Source of the DNA: Burkholderia sp. SRS-W-2-2016
GTDB lineage: Bacteria; Pseudomonadota; Gammaproteobacteria; Burkholderiales; Burkholderiaceae
Assembly (NCBI RefSeq): GCF_001931485.1
Contig: NZ_MSDV01000074.1
Span: forward strand, 80,001-144,000
DNA length: 64,000 nt
Reading direction: 5' to 3'
The translations under genes were made by a program, and so were the position numbers. The notes under the pieces are model-generated. The model was given only the letters and a program-made list of their open reading frames with translations. It did no database searches and had not been told where the DNA came from. Below are positions 25,287-34,139 of the stretch, in pieces (within the stretch, counting starts at the first letter, position 1; each line of letters starts with the position of its first letter).

Positions 25287-26432
25287 ATGAAAAAGAGTCT
25301 CATCGTCGTTGCGGCTGCCGCATCGTTCGCTTCCGTCGCACACGCACAAAGCAGCGTGACCCTGTATGGTCTGCTGGACGCAGGCCTGACGTACACCAGC
25401 AACGTTGGTGGCAACGCTAAGTGGGCAGCAGGCAGCGGCGGCATCAACCAGAGCATGTTCGGCCTGCGCGGTTCGGAAGATCTGGGCGGCGGTCTGAAGG
25501 CAATCTTCACGTTGGAAAGCGGCTTCAACGTCAACAACGGCGGCCTGGGTAACAACGGCGGCATCTTCAACCGTCAGGCATTCGTCGGTCTGTCGAGCGC
25601 ACAATTCGGTACCGTCACGCTGGGCCGTCAGTTCGACGCAGCTCAAGACTACCTCGCACCGCTGACCGCAACGGGCAGCTGGGGCGGCACGTTCTTCGCG
25701 CACCCGTACAACAACGACAACCTGAACACCAACGGTGGTCTGTCGGTTAACAACTCGATCAAGTACTCGAGCGCAAACTACGCTGGCTTCACGTTCGGCG
25801 GCACGTACGGCTTCTCGAACGAAGCTGGTAACTTCGCGAACAACCGCCAGTACAGCGTCGGTGCTGCATACCAGTGGCAAGGCCTGCACCTCGGTGCTGC
25901 TTACGCCCAGCAGAACAACCCGGCTGGCAACGGCACGGGCGCTTCGGACGGCGTCGTCGCGAACGCAGGTGGCGTGATCAACGCTGCTCAATTCCGTCAG
26001 CGTCAGTTCGGCGCAGCGGCTTCGTATGACCTCGGCCCGGCAACGGTCGGTCTGGCATGGACGCAATCGCGTATCGACAACCTGGTCGGCGCAGCAGCTG
26101 GTCAGCGTCAAGGTCACACCAACAACTACGAAGTCAACGGTAAGTACAACCTGACGCCGGCAATGGCTCTGGGCGTTGCTTACACGTTCACCGACTCGCG
26201 TGGCTACGGCGTGAACGAAGCTGGCAACGACATGAAGACCCGTTACCACCAGATCGGCCTGCAGGCTGACTACTCGCTGTCGCGTCGCACCGACGTCTAC
26301 GCTCAGGCTGTGTACCAGCACGCAATGGGCGACGGCGGCGTGGCTTCGATCTACAGCGGCGACAACACGGTTCCGACCTCGTCGTCGAAGAACCAGACGG
26401 CTGCTACGGTCGGTCTGCGTCACCGCTTCTAA
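25287..26432 (+). CDS. Outer membrane porin (Gram-negative general porin family)
   Basis: The 381-residue precursor has a 21-residue signal peptide (MKKSLIVVAAAASFASVAHA, cleaved before QSSVTLYG). It then has the beta-proteobacterial porin start SSVTLYGLLDAGLTY and GLRGSEDLGGGLKAIFTLES near residue 65. It ends in VGLRHRF, with the terminal Phe needed for BAM-dependent insertion. It should form a trimeric 16-strand channel. Codons GCA, GCT, GGT and ACC are used much more than in neighbouring genes, the mark of a very highly expressed protein. A TTGGAG ribosome site and a strong downstream terminator agree. It converges with a second, divergent porin. Confidence 0.96.
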   Translation: MKKSLIVVAAAASFASVAHAQSSVTLYGLLDAGLTYTSNVGGNAKWAAGSGGINQSMFGLRGSEDLGGGLKAIFTLESGFNVNNGGLGNNGGIFNRQAFVGLSSAQFGTVTLGRQFDAAQDYLAPLTATGSWGGTFFAHPYNNDNLNTNGGLSVNNSIKYSSANYAGFTFGGTYGFSNEAGNFANNRQYSVGAAYQWQGLHLGAAYAQQNNPAGNGTGASDGVVANAGGVINAAQFRQRQFGAAASYDLGPATVGLAWTQSRIDNLVGAAAGQRQGHTNNYEVNGKYNLTPAMALGVAYTFTDSRGYGVNEAGNDMKTRYHQIGLQADYSLSRRTDVYAQAVYQHAMGDGGVASIYSGDNTVPTSSSKNQTAATVGLRHRF

Positions 26433-26460
26433 GCTTCAGCAGAAGCTACCTGTAGTACAA

Positions 26461-26488
26461 AAAGGTGCCGTTCGCGGCACCTTTTTTT
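26461..26488 (+). terminator. Terminator of the first porin
   Basis: The 10-bp stem AAAGGTGCCG / CGGCACCTTT has a very stable TTCG loop and a T-run of seven. It starts 28 nt past the porin stop. Confidence 0.95.
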
Positions 26489-26544
26489 ATGCGCGCGGCA
26501 AACGCACACACCGGCAAGCCGACTTGCCGCGCGACAGGCGAAAA

Positions 26545-26572
26545 AAAACGGCGCCCCAAGGGGCGCCGTTTT
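26545..26572 (-). terminator. Terminator of the second porin
   Basis: The 13-bp stem AAAACGGCGCCCC / GGGGCGCCGTTTT has a 2-nt loop and an A-run on its left, which is a T-run for minus-strand transcription. It sits 26 nt past the stop of the minus-strand porin. Confidence 0.92.
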
Positions 26573-26598
26573 GCCGTCACGATCCGGAAAATCGTCTT

Positions 26599-27738
26599 TT
26601 AGAAAATCGTCCGCAGACCGAGTGCAACGCCGGTCTGATTGTCGCGCCCCGGCAGTTCGACCGAAGCCGCGCCCGACACCTTGTTGAAATCGACAGTGCC
26701 GTACACCTCGGTGCGCTTGGACAGCGCATATTCGGCGAGGCCGACGAACGTGTAGCGGTAGCCGCTGTCGAGTTGACCGTTGCCGATCGCCGCATTGGAC
26801 ATGTGGTCGTAATACGCGGCGCCCGTCAGCGTGAGCGCGCGGGTGGCCTGCCAGGTGACGCCGGCGAACGGGCCGTTGTCGATGCGGCCGGAGCCCTTCA
26901 CGATATCGACGCCCGGCACCAGCGTCTGCTGCGCGAGCGCGCTATCGACAAAGCCGGTGTCGTCCTTCGAATGCAGATAGCCGACGTAGACCTTCGTCGC
27001 GCTGAACGCATAGACCGCGTTCGCGTTGAAGATGGTCTGCTTGTGATTGCTGTTGTCGCTGTTCTGCTGCACGCCGGCCGCGACGCTGAGCGGGCCGGCC
27101 GCGTACGACAGCGTGAAACCGTACATATTGCCCGCGCCGAGATGACCCGGCACCTGGCCCGAGAAGCCGCTATCGCCGGTCGACGTCGAGTCGGTGCCGA
27201 ACGAATACATCGCGGCCACCGTCAGGCCGTTGAAGGTGCCGGTGTACTTGACCGCGTTGTCCGCATAGAGCCCCGCGCCGAGCGCGCCGGGCAGCCACGA
27301 ATTCTCGTTGTAGTTGCCGACGGTCAGCGGGTCGTAGGTGTCGCCGAGCAGATCGAACAGCGGCGACTTCTGGCGGCCGAGCGTGAGCGTGCCGTAGCGG
27401 CTGCTCAGCCCGACATACGCGTTGCGGTTGAAGAGGCGATGGCTATCGGACGCCGCGCCGTTCTGCAGATCGATACCGCTTTCCAGATCGAAGATCGCCT
27501 TGATGCCGCCGCCGAGATCTTCCGAGCCGCGCAGACCCCAGCGGCTGTTGGTGATCGCGCCGTTCGTCATGAACAGGCGATTGTCGTTGCTGGCGTTCGA
27601 GTTGGTCAGATAGCGCACGCTGACGTCGGCGACGCCGTACAGCGTGATCGAACTTTGCGCGGCGGCCTGTTCCGACGTGACGGCGAGGGCGGCGCCGCCG
27701 AGCAGCGCGGCGGTTTTGAGAAGACGGGTGTGTCTCAC
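26599..27738 (-). CDS. Outer membrane porin (second copy)
   Basis: This 379-residue porin precursor has a signal peptide (RHTRLLKTAALLGGAALAV, cleaved after an AAA before QSSITLYG). It then carries SSITLYGVADVSVRYL and WGLRGSEDLGGGIKAIFDLES and ends in ALGLRTIF with terminal Phe. The start is a GTG at 27738, preceded by an AGGAAA ribosome site and matching the signal peptide; the frame is open upstream but without a signal. Unlike the convergent porin it has ordinary GC-rich codon use, so it is probably expressed at lower or conditional levels. The substrate is unknown. Confidence 0.93.
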   Translation of the reverse strand: MRHTRLLKTAALLGGAALAVTSEQAAAQSSITLYGVADVSVRYLTNSNASNDNRLFMTNGAITNSRWGLRGSEDLGGGIKAIFDLESGIDLQNGAASDSHRLFNRNAYVGLSSRYGTLTLGRQKSPLFDLLGDTYDPLTVGNYNENSWLPGALGAGLYADNAVKYTGTFNGLTVAAMYSFGTDSTSTGDSGFSGQVPGHLGAGNMYGFTLSYAAGPLSVAAGVQQNSDNSNHKQTIFNANAVYAFSATKVYVGYLHSKDDTGFVDSALAQQTLVPGVDIVKGSGRIDNGPFAGVTWQATRALTLTGAAYYDHMSNAAIGNGQLDSGYRYTFVGLAEYALSKRTEVYGTVDFNKVSGAASVELPGRDNQTGVALGLRTIF

Positions 27739-28020
27739 TGAATTTCCTGCGTGTGGAGAGAGAGATTTATCTTTTGGAAGCGGCGCGCGGATCGCCCGCG
27801 GCGCCGGGCGCGCCGATGATAGATCACGGCCCGCGCGGCTCACTCGAAGTGTTGCTGCAATAACGTATTGCGCTTTCTGACAATTGCGTCCTTATTGCTA
27901 ACAAGATTTGACTTTTGCCCAAGCGGGCTTCGAGTAGTCTCGAACGGGTTGATCTATTGATCTATGGACACCCATGCTCCGCGACGCTGGCTCATGTTTT
28001 GTGCGGACGGGTATTGATGC

Positions 28021-28374
28021 ATGAATATCCCTTCTACCGAATCCAACTCGACCTGGCCGAAAGTGCAGGACTTGACCGACGAACAATGGCTGCGCGTCGC
28101 GTCACTATTGCCTGAGATGCTGAACGACGGACCGCGCCGCGGGCGGCCGCCGATCGATGTGCGCCGCGTGCTCGACAGCGTGATGTGGGTGCTGCACACG
28201 CGAGCGCCGTGGAGTGCGATGCCCGAGGGCTACGTCCCGTACCAGACCGCGCATCGTTACTATCTGCGCTGGAAAAAGTCCGGCGTGCTGACCGCGATCA
28301 TGTTCGCGCTATTCAAGACCGACGACGCGCTCGAAACGCGCGCCACGCGCAGGGGCGGCGCGCGGGCGGGCTAA
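28021..28374 (+). CDS. Stand-alone transposase N-terminal domain (DUF4096-like, IS5/IS4-type)
   Basis: This 117-residue protein contains VQDLTDEQWLRVASLLPE near residue 15, GRPPIDVRRVLDSVMWVLHT near 42, WSAMPEGYVPYQTAHRYY near 63 and WKKSGVLTAIMFALF near 83. This is the N-terminal DNA-binding region of IS5-like transposases. The catalytic DDE domain is absent; no continuation is seen downstream in any frame, and no terminal inverted repeats are evident. The ORF is intact and ends in a basic tail (RATRRGGARAG). It is either a decayed IS remnant or a domesticated DNA-binding protein. There is no clear ribosome site. A small inverted repeat TTCGAG-tagt-CTCGAA (27929-27944) lies upstream. Confidence 0.75.
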   Translation: MNIPSTESNSTWPKVQDLTDEQWLRVASLLPEMLNDGPRRGRPPIDVRRVLDSVMWVLHTRAPWSAMPEGYVPYQTAHRYYLRWKKSGVLTAIMFALFKTDDALETRATRRGGARAG

Positions 28375-28441
28375 GGCGTCGCGCGCGACGGCCCACCGCG
28401 CGGTGGCAGAAAGAATGGCGCAATAACAGAAAGGGCGCCGC

Positions 28442-29185
28442 CTAGATCTGTTCCCGTCCGAACTCGCACAGCCTTTCCAGATCGAGCACGTCGATCTGGT
28501 TATACGACAGCCGCAAGATTCGCAGCTTCTCGAGGTTCTGCAACGCCTGATTAATCCGTTGCCGCGACACGCCCGCGAGCAGCCCGACTTCCTCCTGCGA
28601 GATCGCCAGTGTGCGCCCGGTGTCCGGATAGAGATCGGGATTGAACAACTGGGCGAGCGACTGCGCGACGCGCGCATCCACGTCGAGCAGCCGGCTGTTC
28701 TGGATCGACGCGATGAATTCGCCCATCCGGTTGTTCAACTGCCGGATCACGAACCCCGTGAACGGCAGGCTCGTTTCGAGCAGCGCATGGAACGTCGCCG
28801 ACGGCACGAACATCACCAGCGACGGCTGGATCGCCGCCACATCGTATTTGCGCAATTCGCGCTTGATCACGCTGCCTTCGCCGAACCAGCCGCCCGGCGG
28901 CACGCCCGACAGCGTGCAACTGCGGCCCGACGCGTTGTAGATCGCCAGCTTGATGAGTCCGGAGTGCACGCCGATCCAGTAGTCGGAAGGCTCGCTGCGG
29001 CGCGCGATCCACGCACCGCCTTCAAGATGCTCGGCGTGCGCGCTGGCCAGCACCAGCGCCCGATGCTCGGCGGCCAGCGCGCGAAACCATGCGCAGTTGG
29101 TAAACAGCCGTTCGAGTTCGGCGGGCGCGACGCGTGAGCACGGCGGCCGGGTTTCGGCGTGGTCGGTGAGCGGAGCGTCGTTCAT
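28442..29185 (-). CDS. Crp/Fnr family transcriptional regulator
   Basis: This 247-residue protein has an N-terminal cyclic-nucleotide-binding-type beta barrel (GVHSGLIKLAIYNASGRSC near residue 75, GVPPGGWFGEGSVI near 97). A long dimer helix follows, then a C-terminal winged helix with SQEEVGLLAGVSRQRINQAL near 198-217. No N-terminal Cys cluster for a Fnr-type iron-sulfur centre is present, so the effector is unknown. The ATG at 29185 is used; an in-frame TTG 6 nt upstream is less likely. It is divergent from an acyl-CoA ligase gene 236 nt away, so it may control that gene, which is inferred from orientation only. Confidence 0.9.
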   Translation of the reverse strand: MNDAPLTDHAETRPPCSRVAPAELERLFTNCAWFRALAAEHRALVLASAHAEHLEGGAWIARRSEPSDYWIGVHSGLIKLAIYNASGRSCTLSGVPPGGWFGEGSVIKRELRKYDVAAIQPSLVMFVPSATFHALLETSLPFTGFVIRQLNNRMGEFIASIQNSRLLDVDARVAQSLAQLFNPDLYPDTGRTLAISQEEVGLLAGVSRQRINQALQNLEKLRILRLSYNQIDVLDLERLCEFGREQI

Positions 29186-29421
29186 CGGCAATAAGCGGCT
29201 TGAGCGGTTGGAGCAACAGTTGGAGCAGGATAGCGCGGTGCGGACGAGGGGCGGAACGCGTGCCGCGCGACTCTGTCATTTGAATGACAGACAGTTCGCG
29301 ATGACAATTGCTAGGCTAGGGCTCGCTGCCGACGTGAACCCAACGTGAACGGCAGGCAGCAGGTCCCGGTTTGCCAATCAGAACGATCATCGGCGCGGCT
29401 CGCGCCCAAGGAGACTACGCA

Positions 29422-31056
29422 ATGACGCAGCACATGTTCGACGAAGGTCTCGAGCGGCGCGAGGCCAATTATGTCCCGCTGACGCCGATCGATTTCCTCG
29501 TGCGCGCAGCGCAAGTGTATGGCCACCGGCTCGCGATCGTCCACGGGGAGATTCGTCGCAGCTGGAGCGAGACTTACGAGCGCGCGCGGCGCCTCGCGAG
29601 CGCGTTGCGGGCGGCCGGCATCGAGCGCGGCGACACGGTTGCCGCATTGTTGCCGAACATCCCGCCGATGGTCGAAGCGCACTTCGGCGTGCCGATGGCC
29701 GGCGCTGTGCTCAACACGCTCAATACCCGGCTCGACGTCGCCACGCTGCTGTTCATGCTGCGCCACGGCGAAGCCAAGGCGCTGATCGTCGACACCGAAT
29801 ACGGCGAGTTCGCACACCGCGCGGCGCTCGAATTTCCGGAGCTGCGCGTGATCAGCGTGGCCGACGCGCAGCCCGCCGACCCCGCGCAGTTCCCCCGCGC
29901 GACAGACTACGAGCAGTTCCTGCAAGCCGGCGACCCCACTTACGAATGGACCCCGCCCACCGACGAATGGGGCGCGATCGCGCTCAATTACACGTCCGGC
30001 ACCACCGGCGACCCGAAGGGCGTGGTCTACCATCACCGCGGCGCGTATCTGAATGCGCTCAGCAACATCCTCGAATGGGACATGCCGAAGCACGCGGTCT
30101 ATCTGTGGACGCTGCCGCTGTTTCATTGCAACGGCTGGTGCTTCCCGTGGACCGTGGCGGCGCGCGCGGGCGTCAATGTCTGCCTGCGCAGGTTCGACGC
30201 GAAGACCGTGTTCGAGCTGATTCGCCGCGAGCGCATCACGCACTACTGCGGCGCGCCGATCGTGCAGAGCGCGCTGGCCAATGCGCCGGCCGAATGGCGC
30301 GAGGGCATCACGCACCGGGTGTCGACGATGGTCGCCGGCGCGGCGCCGCCGCCCGCGGTGATCGCGAAGATGAAGGAGATCGGTTTCGATCTGACGCACG
30401 TGTACGGCCTGACCGAAACCTACGGGCCGGCGGCCGTGTGCGCGAAGCAGGACGCGTGGGACGAACTCGACGACATCACCCGCGCCGACCTGACCGCGCG
30501 CCAGGGCGTGCGCTATCACCTGCAGGCGGCGGTCGCGGTGCTCGATCCGGACACGCTCGCGCCGGTGCCGGACGACGGCGAAACGCTCGGCGAGATCATG
30601 TTCCGCGGCAACATCTGCATGAAGGGCTATCTGAAGAACGAACGCGCGACCGAAGCGGCGTTCGCCGGCGGCTGGTTCCATACCGGCGATCTCGGCGTGC
30701 GCACCGCCGACGGCTATGTGCGCATCCGCGACCGCAGCAAGGACATCATCATTTCGGGCGGCGAGAACATTTCGAGCATCGAGGTCGAGGACACGCTGTA
30801 CCGGCATCCGGCGGTGTCGGTGGCGGCGGTGGTCGCGATGGCCGATCCGAAGTGGGGCGAGGTGCCGTGCGCATTCGTCGAGTTGAAGGAGGGCGCGCAG
30901 GCGACCGAGGAGGAAATCATCGCGCACTGCCGGCTGTTCCTCGCCGGCTACAAGCTGCCGAAGGCGGTGCGCTTCGGCGAATTGCCGAAGACCTCGACCG
31001 GCAAGATCCAGAAGTTCGAGTTGCGCTCGCGGATCAAGGCGGAAGGCAAGGGCTGA
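29422..31056 (+). CDS. Medium-chain acyl-CoA ligase (AMP-dependent, AlkK/DmdB type)
   Basis: This 544-residue adenylate-forming enzyme has the P-loop-like YTSGTTGDPKGVVYHHRG near residue 192 and the A5 motif YGLTETYGP near 325. The GGWFHTGDLGVRTADGYVRI region lies near 415, with RSKDIIISGGENISS near 440. The catalytic Lys sits in PKTSTGKIQKFELR near 525. The stretch VPMAGAVLNTLNTRLD is typical of medium-chain and methylmercaptopropionate CoA ligases. It activates a carboxylic acid to an acyl-CoA through acyl-AMP. An AAGGAGA ribosome site sets the start. It stands alone, divergent from a Crp/Fnr regulator. The exact acid is unknown. Confidence 0.9.
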   Translation: MTQHMFDEGLERREANYVPLTPIDFLVRAAQVYGHRLAIVHGEIRRSWSETYERARRLASALRAAGIERGDTVAALLPNIPPMVEAHFGVPMAGAVLNTLNTRLDVATLLFMLRHGEAKALIVDTEYGEFAHRAALEFPELRVISVADAQPADPAQFPRATDYEQFLQAGDPTYEWTPPTDEWGAIALNYTSGTTGDPKGVVYHHRGAYLNALSNILEWDMPKHAVYLWTLPLFHCNGWCFPWTVAARAGVNVCLRRFDAKTVFELIRRERITHYCGAPIVQSALANAPAEWREGITHRVSTMVAGAAPPPAVIAKMKEIGFDLTHVYGLTETYGPAAVCAKQDAWDELDDITRADLTARQGVRYHLQAAVAVLDPDTLAPVPDDGETLGEIMFRGNICMKGYLKNERATEAAFAGGWFHTGDLGVRTADGYVRIRDRSKDIIISGGENISSIEVEDTLYRHPAVSVAAVVAMADPKWGEVPCAFVELKEGAQATEEEIIAHCRLFLAGYKLPKAVRFGELPKTSTGKIQKFELRSRIKAEGKG

Positions 31057-31121
31057 CGCTCGCGGCCTTCAACGCTGTCCGCTAAGCGGCGCGAGCGTGC
31101 GAGACACGCCGCGCCGCGTTA

Positions 31122-31760
31122 TCAAATCCCCATCTTGTGCGCATTCAGGATCAGCCGCAGGCCCAGCGCGGTCACCGCGCTCGCGGCAATGCGGTCGATC
31201 CACGCCTTCCAGCGCAGATAGATCTCGCGCGGCCGCTTGCTCGAAAAGCACAGCGCGACGATCGTGTACCAGCCCGCCTCGATCGCGAAGATCGCCGGCG
31301 GCAGCGCGAAGTAGCACCACAGCGGCGGATGCTGCGGCAGCAGCGCCGCGAAGATACTGCCGTAATAGACCGCCGTCTTCGGATTGCTGAGCTGCGTGCT
31401 CAGGCCGATCCAGAACGACTTGCGCGGATTGCCGCCGGCGCCCGCCGGGGTCGCGCTGAAGGCGAGCGGCTGCGCGGCGCCGCGCCAGATTTTCGACGCC
31501 AGATAGATCAGGTAGACGCCCCCGGCCACTTTCAGCCCAACATACAGCCACTCGACGGTCGCGAGCAGCGTATACAGCCCGAGCAGCGCGATGCCGCTGA
31601 AGAACACCCCGCCAATGCCCATGCCGAGCGCGGTCGCGAGTCCGTCGTTGCGCGACAGACCGATCGCGTTGCGCGCGACGATCACGAAGCTCGGTCCCGG
31701 GCTCATCGCGCCCAATAACAACGCGGCGAGGATCGTGAGGATAGCGGTCGAGGCGGGCAT
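31122..31760 (-). CDS. LysE/RhtB family amino-acid exporter
   Basis: This 212-residue membrane protein has about six hydrophobic segments and the family signature GAMSPGPSFVIVARNAI near residue 17. GLATALGMGIGGVFFSG follows near 40, GGVYLIYLASKIWRG near 78 and STQLSNPKTAVYYGSIFAA near 122. Relatives export basic or neutral amino acids and homoserine lactones from the cytosol; the substrate here cannot be told. An AGGAGAC ribosome site precedes the ATG. It converges on the acyl-CoA ligase with a 65-nt gap. Confidence 0.9.
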   Translation of the reverse strand: MPASTAILTILAALLLGAMSPGPSFVIVARNAIGLSRNDGLATALGMGIGGVFFSGIALLGLYTLLATVEWLYVGLKVAGGVYLIYLASKIWRGAAQPLAFSATPAGAGGNPRKSFWIGLSTQLSNPKTAVYYGSIFAALLPQHPPLWCYFALPPAIFAIEAGWYTIVALCFSSKRPREIYLRWKAWIDRIAASAVTALGLRLILNAHKMGI

Positions 31761-32249
31761 TCGATTGTCTCCTGAGGGGCGGGGCGTTTGGGCGGCCTAC
31801 GGTCGCGCGGTGCGACGCGAGGTGACGCGCCGCGATGCGGGCGTGGCCGGCGGGCATCGGGCGTAACGTATCGCATTGTCCGTCAATCGCGCGGCCGCGG
31901 CCACGAATACTGAAAAGCCGCCGGCCGTGCACTCGGTGCACTCGGTGCGACCCGCGCAATTGGAAAAACTCCGTTGCTGCGCCCCAAATAAATTGAATGC
32001 TAGAATCGGCTTCCATACGCTGAAGCGCCCTTGGAATAACTAGCTTGCCTGACTCCAACGCCTTCATTCAGCTGCTTCAATCCCGGATTTAACGAACTTT
32101 CACTTCGCGAGTGCGGTTTTTCGCGCATTTGCACGGATGCTGTGAATCCGATTTGTTTCCGTTTTCTTTTGAATTGCGCACGGGCTTCGCGTTGTTTCGC
32201 GACAGCCCTGTTTGTCTAACGCCAGCATCAGCTGCGATATCAGAACGTT
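31761..32249. other. Intergenic region, 489 nt
   Basis: There is no credible gene here. GTGCACTCG is repeated in tandem about 2.5 times (31927-31948). TAGAAT at 32001-32006 is a -10-like element whose best -35 candidate is too far away. From about 31950 to the H-NS-like start GC content is lower, fitting a regulatory or 5' leader region. Confidence 0.4.
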
Positions 32250-32516
32250 ATGAAAGAGCGAGAAGGACAACAACGCCTGTTCGAACTCGATGAGAATGTG
32301 CGCGATCGGATGATCGTGTGGATCCGCCGTCGCATGGACGACTACGACATCACGCTGGAGGCGCTGGCGGAATCGATCGAGGCCGATGCGAACGCGGTGC
32401 GCGCGGTGCGCTATCGCGATGCGTTCGGCAATACGTGGGACGGTTACGGCGACAAGCCCGAATGGCTGCGGCGCGCGATATACGCGGGCCAGAGCATCGA
32501 CCATTTCCTGTGCTGA
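32250..32516 (+). CDS. Small protein with H-NS-type C-terminal DNA-binding domain
   Basis: This 88-residue protein ends in a recognisable H-NS C-terminal domain: AFGNTWDGYGDKPEWLRRAI (about residues 58-77) followed by AGQSIDHFLC. This matches the TW-G-G-P-W...FL pattern that binds the minor groove of AT-rich DNA in xenogeneic silencers. The N-terminal half (LFELDENVRDRMIVWIRRRM) is too short for the usual H-NS dimerisation coiled coil. It may act as a monomer, join other H-NS proteins, or oppose them. There is no clear ribosome site at the ATG. The start is chosen as the first Met of the frame. Confidence 0.65.
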   Translation: MKEREGQQRLFELDENVRDRMIVWIRRRMDDYDITLEALAESIEADANAVRAVRYRDAFGNTWDGYGDKPEWLRRAIYAGQSIDHFLC

Positions 32517-32596
32517 GCGAAACGGCCTGAAAAAACCGCCACAAAGCCGTCCAGAAGCCACCGGTCCCGCCGCGCGCCGCCCGCCGCGCAAAAAAA

Positions 32597-32617
32597 AAGC
32601 CCGCTCAACGCGGGCTT
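32597..32617 (-). terminator. Terminator of pcaHG
   Basis: AAGCCCGC / GCGGGCTT stem (8 bp, 5-nt loop) with nine As on the left, giving a long T-run for minus-strand transcripts. It ends the pcaH-pcaG message about 130 nt past pcaG. It may also stop the H-NS-like gene from the other side, with a weaker T-run. Confidence 0.85.
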
Positions 32618-32746
32618 AACTTTACTACTCGGAGTTTCGCGATCCAGTCGCTTGACGGATCGTACGCAGTTTATGTGAAAGCTGGATGAAAGTGTGCAGT
32701 AATCGCTTCACAGTTTCGCTTTCAAGCCTGCTTCACTATTCCTGCC

Positions 32747-33334
32747 TTACAGATCGAAAAACACGGTTTCCTTATCGCCTTGCATGTGAATGTCGAAGCG
32801 ATAGACGTTGGACGTGCCCGGCTCGCGACGCGCGATCAGCGTATTGCGACGCTCGGCCGGCACCGCTGCCAACACCGCGTCCTTTTCGTTCGCCTGCGCT
32901 TCGTCTTCGAAATAGATGCGCGTGAACGTGTGCAGCAGCATGCCGCGCATCGTCAGGATCACGTTGACGTGCGGCGCTTCGTCCGGATTCGCACGGCCCG
33001 GCTTCACCGTTTCGACGACGAAGCGCTTGCGCGAATCCGTGCCGGTGCCGACGCGGGCAAAGCCGCGGAAGCCGGTCTTCTGGATCTCTTCACGCGATTC
33101 CGGATAGTGGCCGTTCGAGTCGACTTGCGACATTTCCAGCATCGCGTCGCCGATCACGTTGCCGTCGCCGTCGTGCACGTTGCCGATGATCGTGATGTGC
33201 TCGCCGGCCGCTTCGCGGTCAGCCAGCACGTGCGTGAACAGGCTCTTGTAGTCGAAATCGTATTGCTGCGGGACCAGACCGTACGCGAAGTACGGGCCAA
33301 CGGTTTGCGAAGGCGTTTGCTTGAGGGTCGTCAT
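32747..33334 (-). CDS. pcaG: Protocatechuate 3,4-dioxygenase alpha subunit
   Basis: This 195-residue intradiol dioxygenase subunit begins LKQTPSQTVGPYFAYGL. It has HITIIGNVHDGDGNVIGDAM near residue 45, GFRGFARVGT near 88 and FTRIYFEDEAQAN near 136. Together with PcaH it forms the (alpha-beta-Fe3+) units that cleave protocatechuate between the hydroxyl groups to 3-carboxy-cis,cis-muconate. The alpha subunit lacks the iron ligands but lines the active site. It lies 3 nt after pcaH in the same operon. Confidence 0.96.
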   Translation of the reverse strand: MTTLKQTPSQTVGPYFAYGLVPQQYDFDYKSLFTHVLADREAAGEHITIIGNVHDGDGNVIGDAMLEMSQVDSNGHYPESREEIQKTGFRGFARVGTGTDSRKRFVVETVKPGRANPDEAPHVNVILTMRGMLLHTFTRIYFEDEAQANEKDAVLAAVPAERRNTLIARREPGTSNVYRFDIHMQGDKETVFFDL

Positions 33335-33337
33335 GGC

Positions 33338-34042
33338 TTAGCGCTCCATCGGGGTTTCGTTCGGGCCGCGCAGCACGATGTCGAAATCGTAGCCGAGCGC
33401 ATAGGCTTCTTCCGTGATATCCAGCGAGAACTTCGAGATCATGCGCTCACGGGCATCTGCCGGCGTTCCCTGGTAAATCGGATCGAACGCGAGCAGCGGG
33501 TCGCCCGGGAAGTACATCTGCGTAACCAGACGCGAACCGAAGTGATCGCCGAACAGCGAGAAATGGATGTGCTGCGGACGCCATGCGTTCGGGTGGTTGC
33601 CCCACGGATACGCACCCGGCTTGATGGTCAGGAAGCGGTAACGGCCTTCGTTGTCGGTGATGCAGCGGCCGGCGCCGAGGAAGTTCGGGTCGAGCGGCGC
33701 GTCATGCTGGTCGGCCTTGTGCACGTAGCGGCCGGCCGCGTTGGCTTGCCAGATTTCCACGAGCGTGTTGCGGACCGGGCGGCCGCCTTCGTCGAGCACG
33801 CGGCCGGTGACGATGATGCGCTCGCCGAGCGGCTCGCCATTGCGCACCGCGTTGCGGGTCAGGTCGTTGTCGAGCGCGTCGAGGTCTTCGGTGCCGTAGA
33901 CCGGCACGCGCTGGTCGCGCAGACGTTCCTTCAGCGGAATCAGCGGACGCGTCGGGCCGCGTTTGACCGACGAACCGTACGGCGGGTAGATGTATTCGGG
34001 ATGCGACGCGAAATCGCGCGGGCTGAGCAGGGAATCTTCCAT
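33338..34042 (-). CDS. pcaH: Protocatechuate 3,4-dioxygenase beta subunit
   Basis: This 234-residue catalytic subunit contains ferric-iron Tyr/His ligands in NAAGRYVHKADQHDAPLDPN (near residue 105) and PYPWGNHPNAWRPQHIHFSL-like sequence near 145-165 (actual start GAYPWGNHPNAWRPQHIHFS). VTGRVLDEGGRPVRNTLVEI precedes them. It works with PcaG in the beta-ketoadipate pathway. The start ATG at 34042 has a GGAGAC ribosome site; the frame runs upstream but the extra sequence crosses the promoter. It is divergent from the LysR gene that probably activates it. Confidence 0.96.
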   Translation of the reverse strand: MEDSLLSPRDFASHPEYIYPPYGSSVKRGPTRPLIPLKERLRDQRVPVYGTEDLDALDNDLTRNAVRNGEPLGERIIVTGRVLDEGGRPVRNTLVEIWQANAAGRYVHKADQHDAPLDPNFLGAGRCITDNEGRYRFLTIKPGAYPWGNHPNAWRPQHIHFSLFGDHFGSRLVTQMYFPGDPLLAFDPIYQGTPADARERMISKFSLDITEEAYALGYDFDIVLRGPNETPMER

Positions 34043-34139
34043 GAGGTGTCTCCGTTGGAGGAATCGTGGGGTGCAACGTGTGTCCGGCACTTTATACAAC
34101 GCCGGCAGTTATGCAAAATGACGTTTTCGCCCGTTTCGT

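Noticed and set aside
25194..26423. Minus-strand ORF of 409 codons rich in Val, Arg and Cys
   Set aside because: It is the antisense of the highly expressed porin; the plus strand has signal peptide, terminal Phe, ribosome site and terminator.
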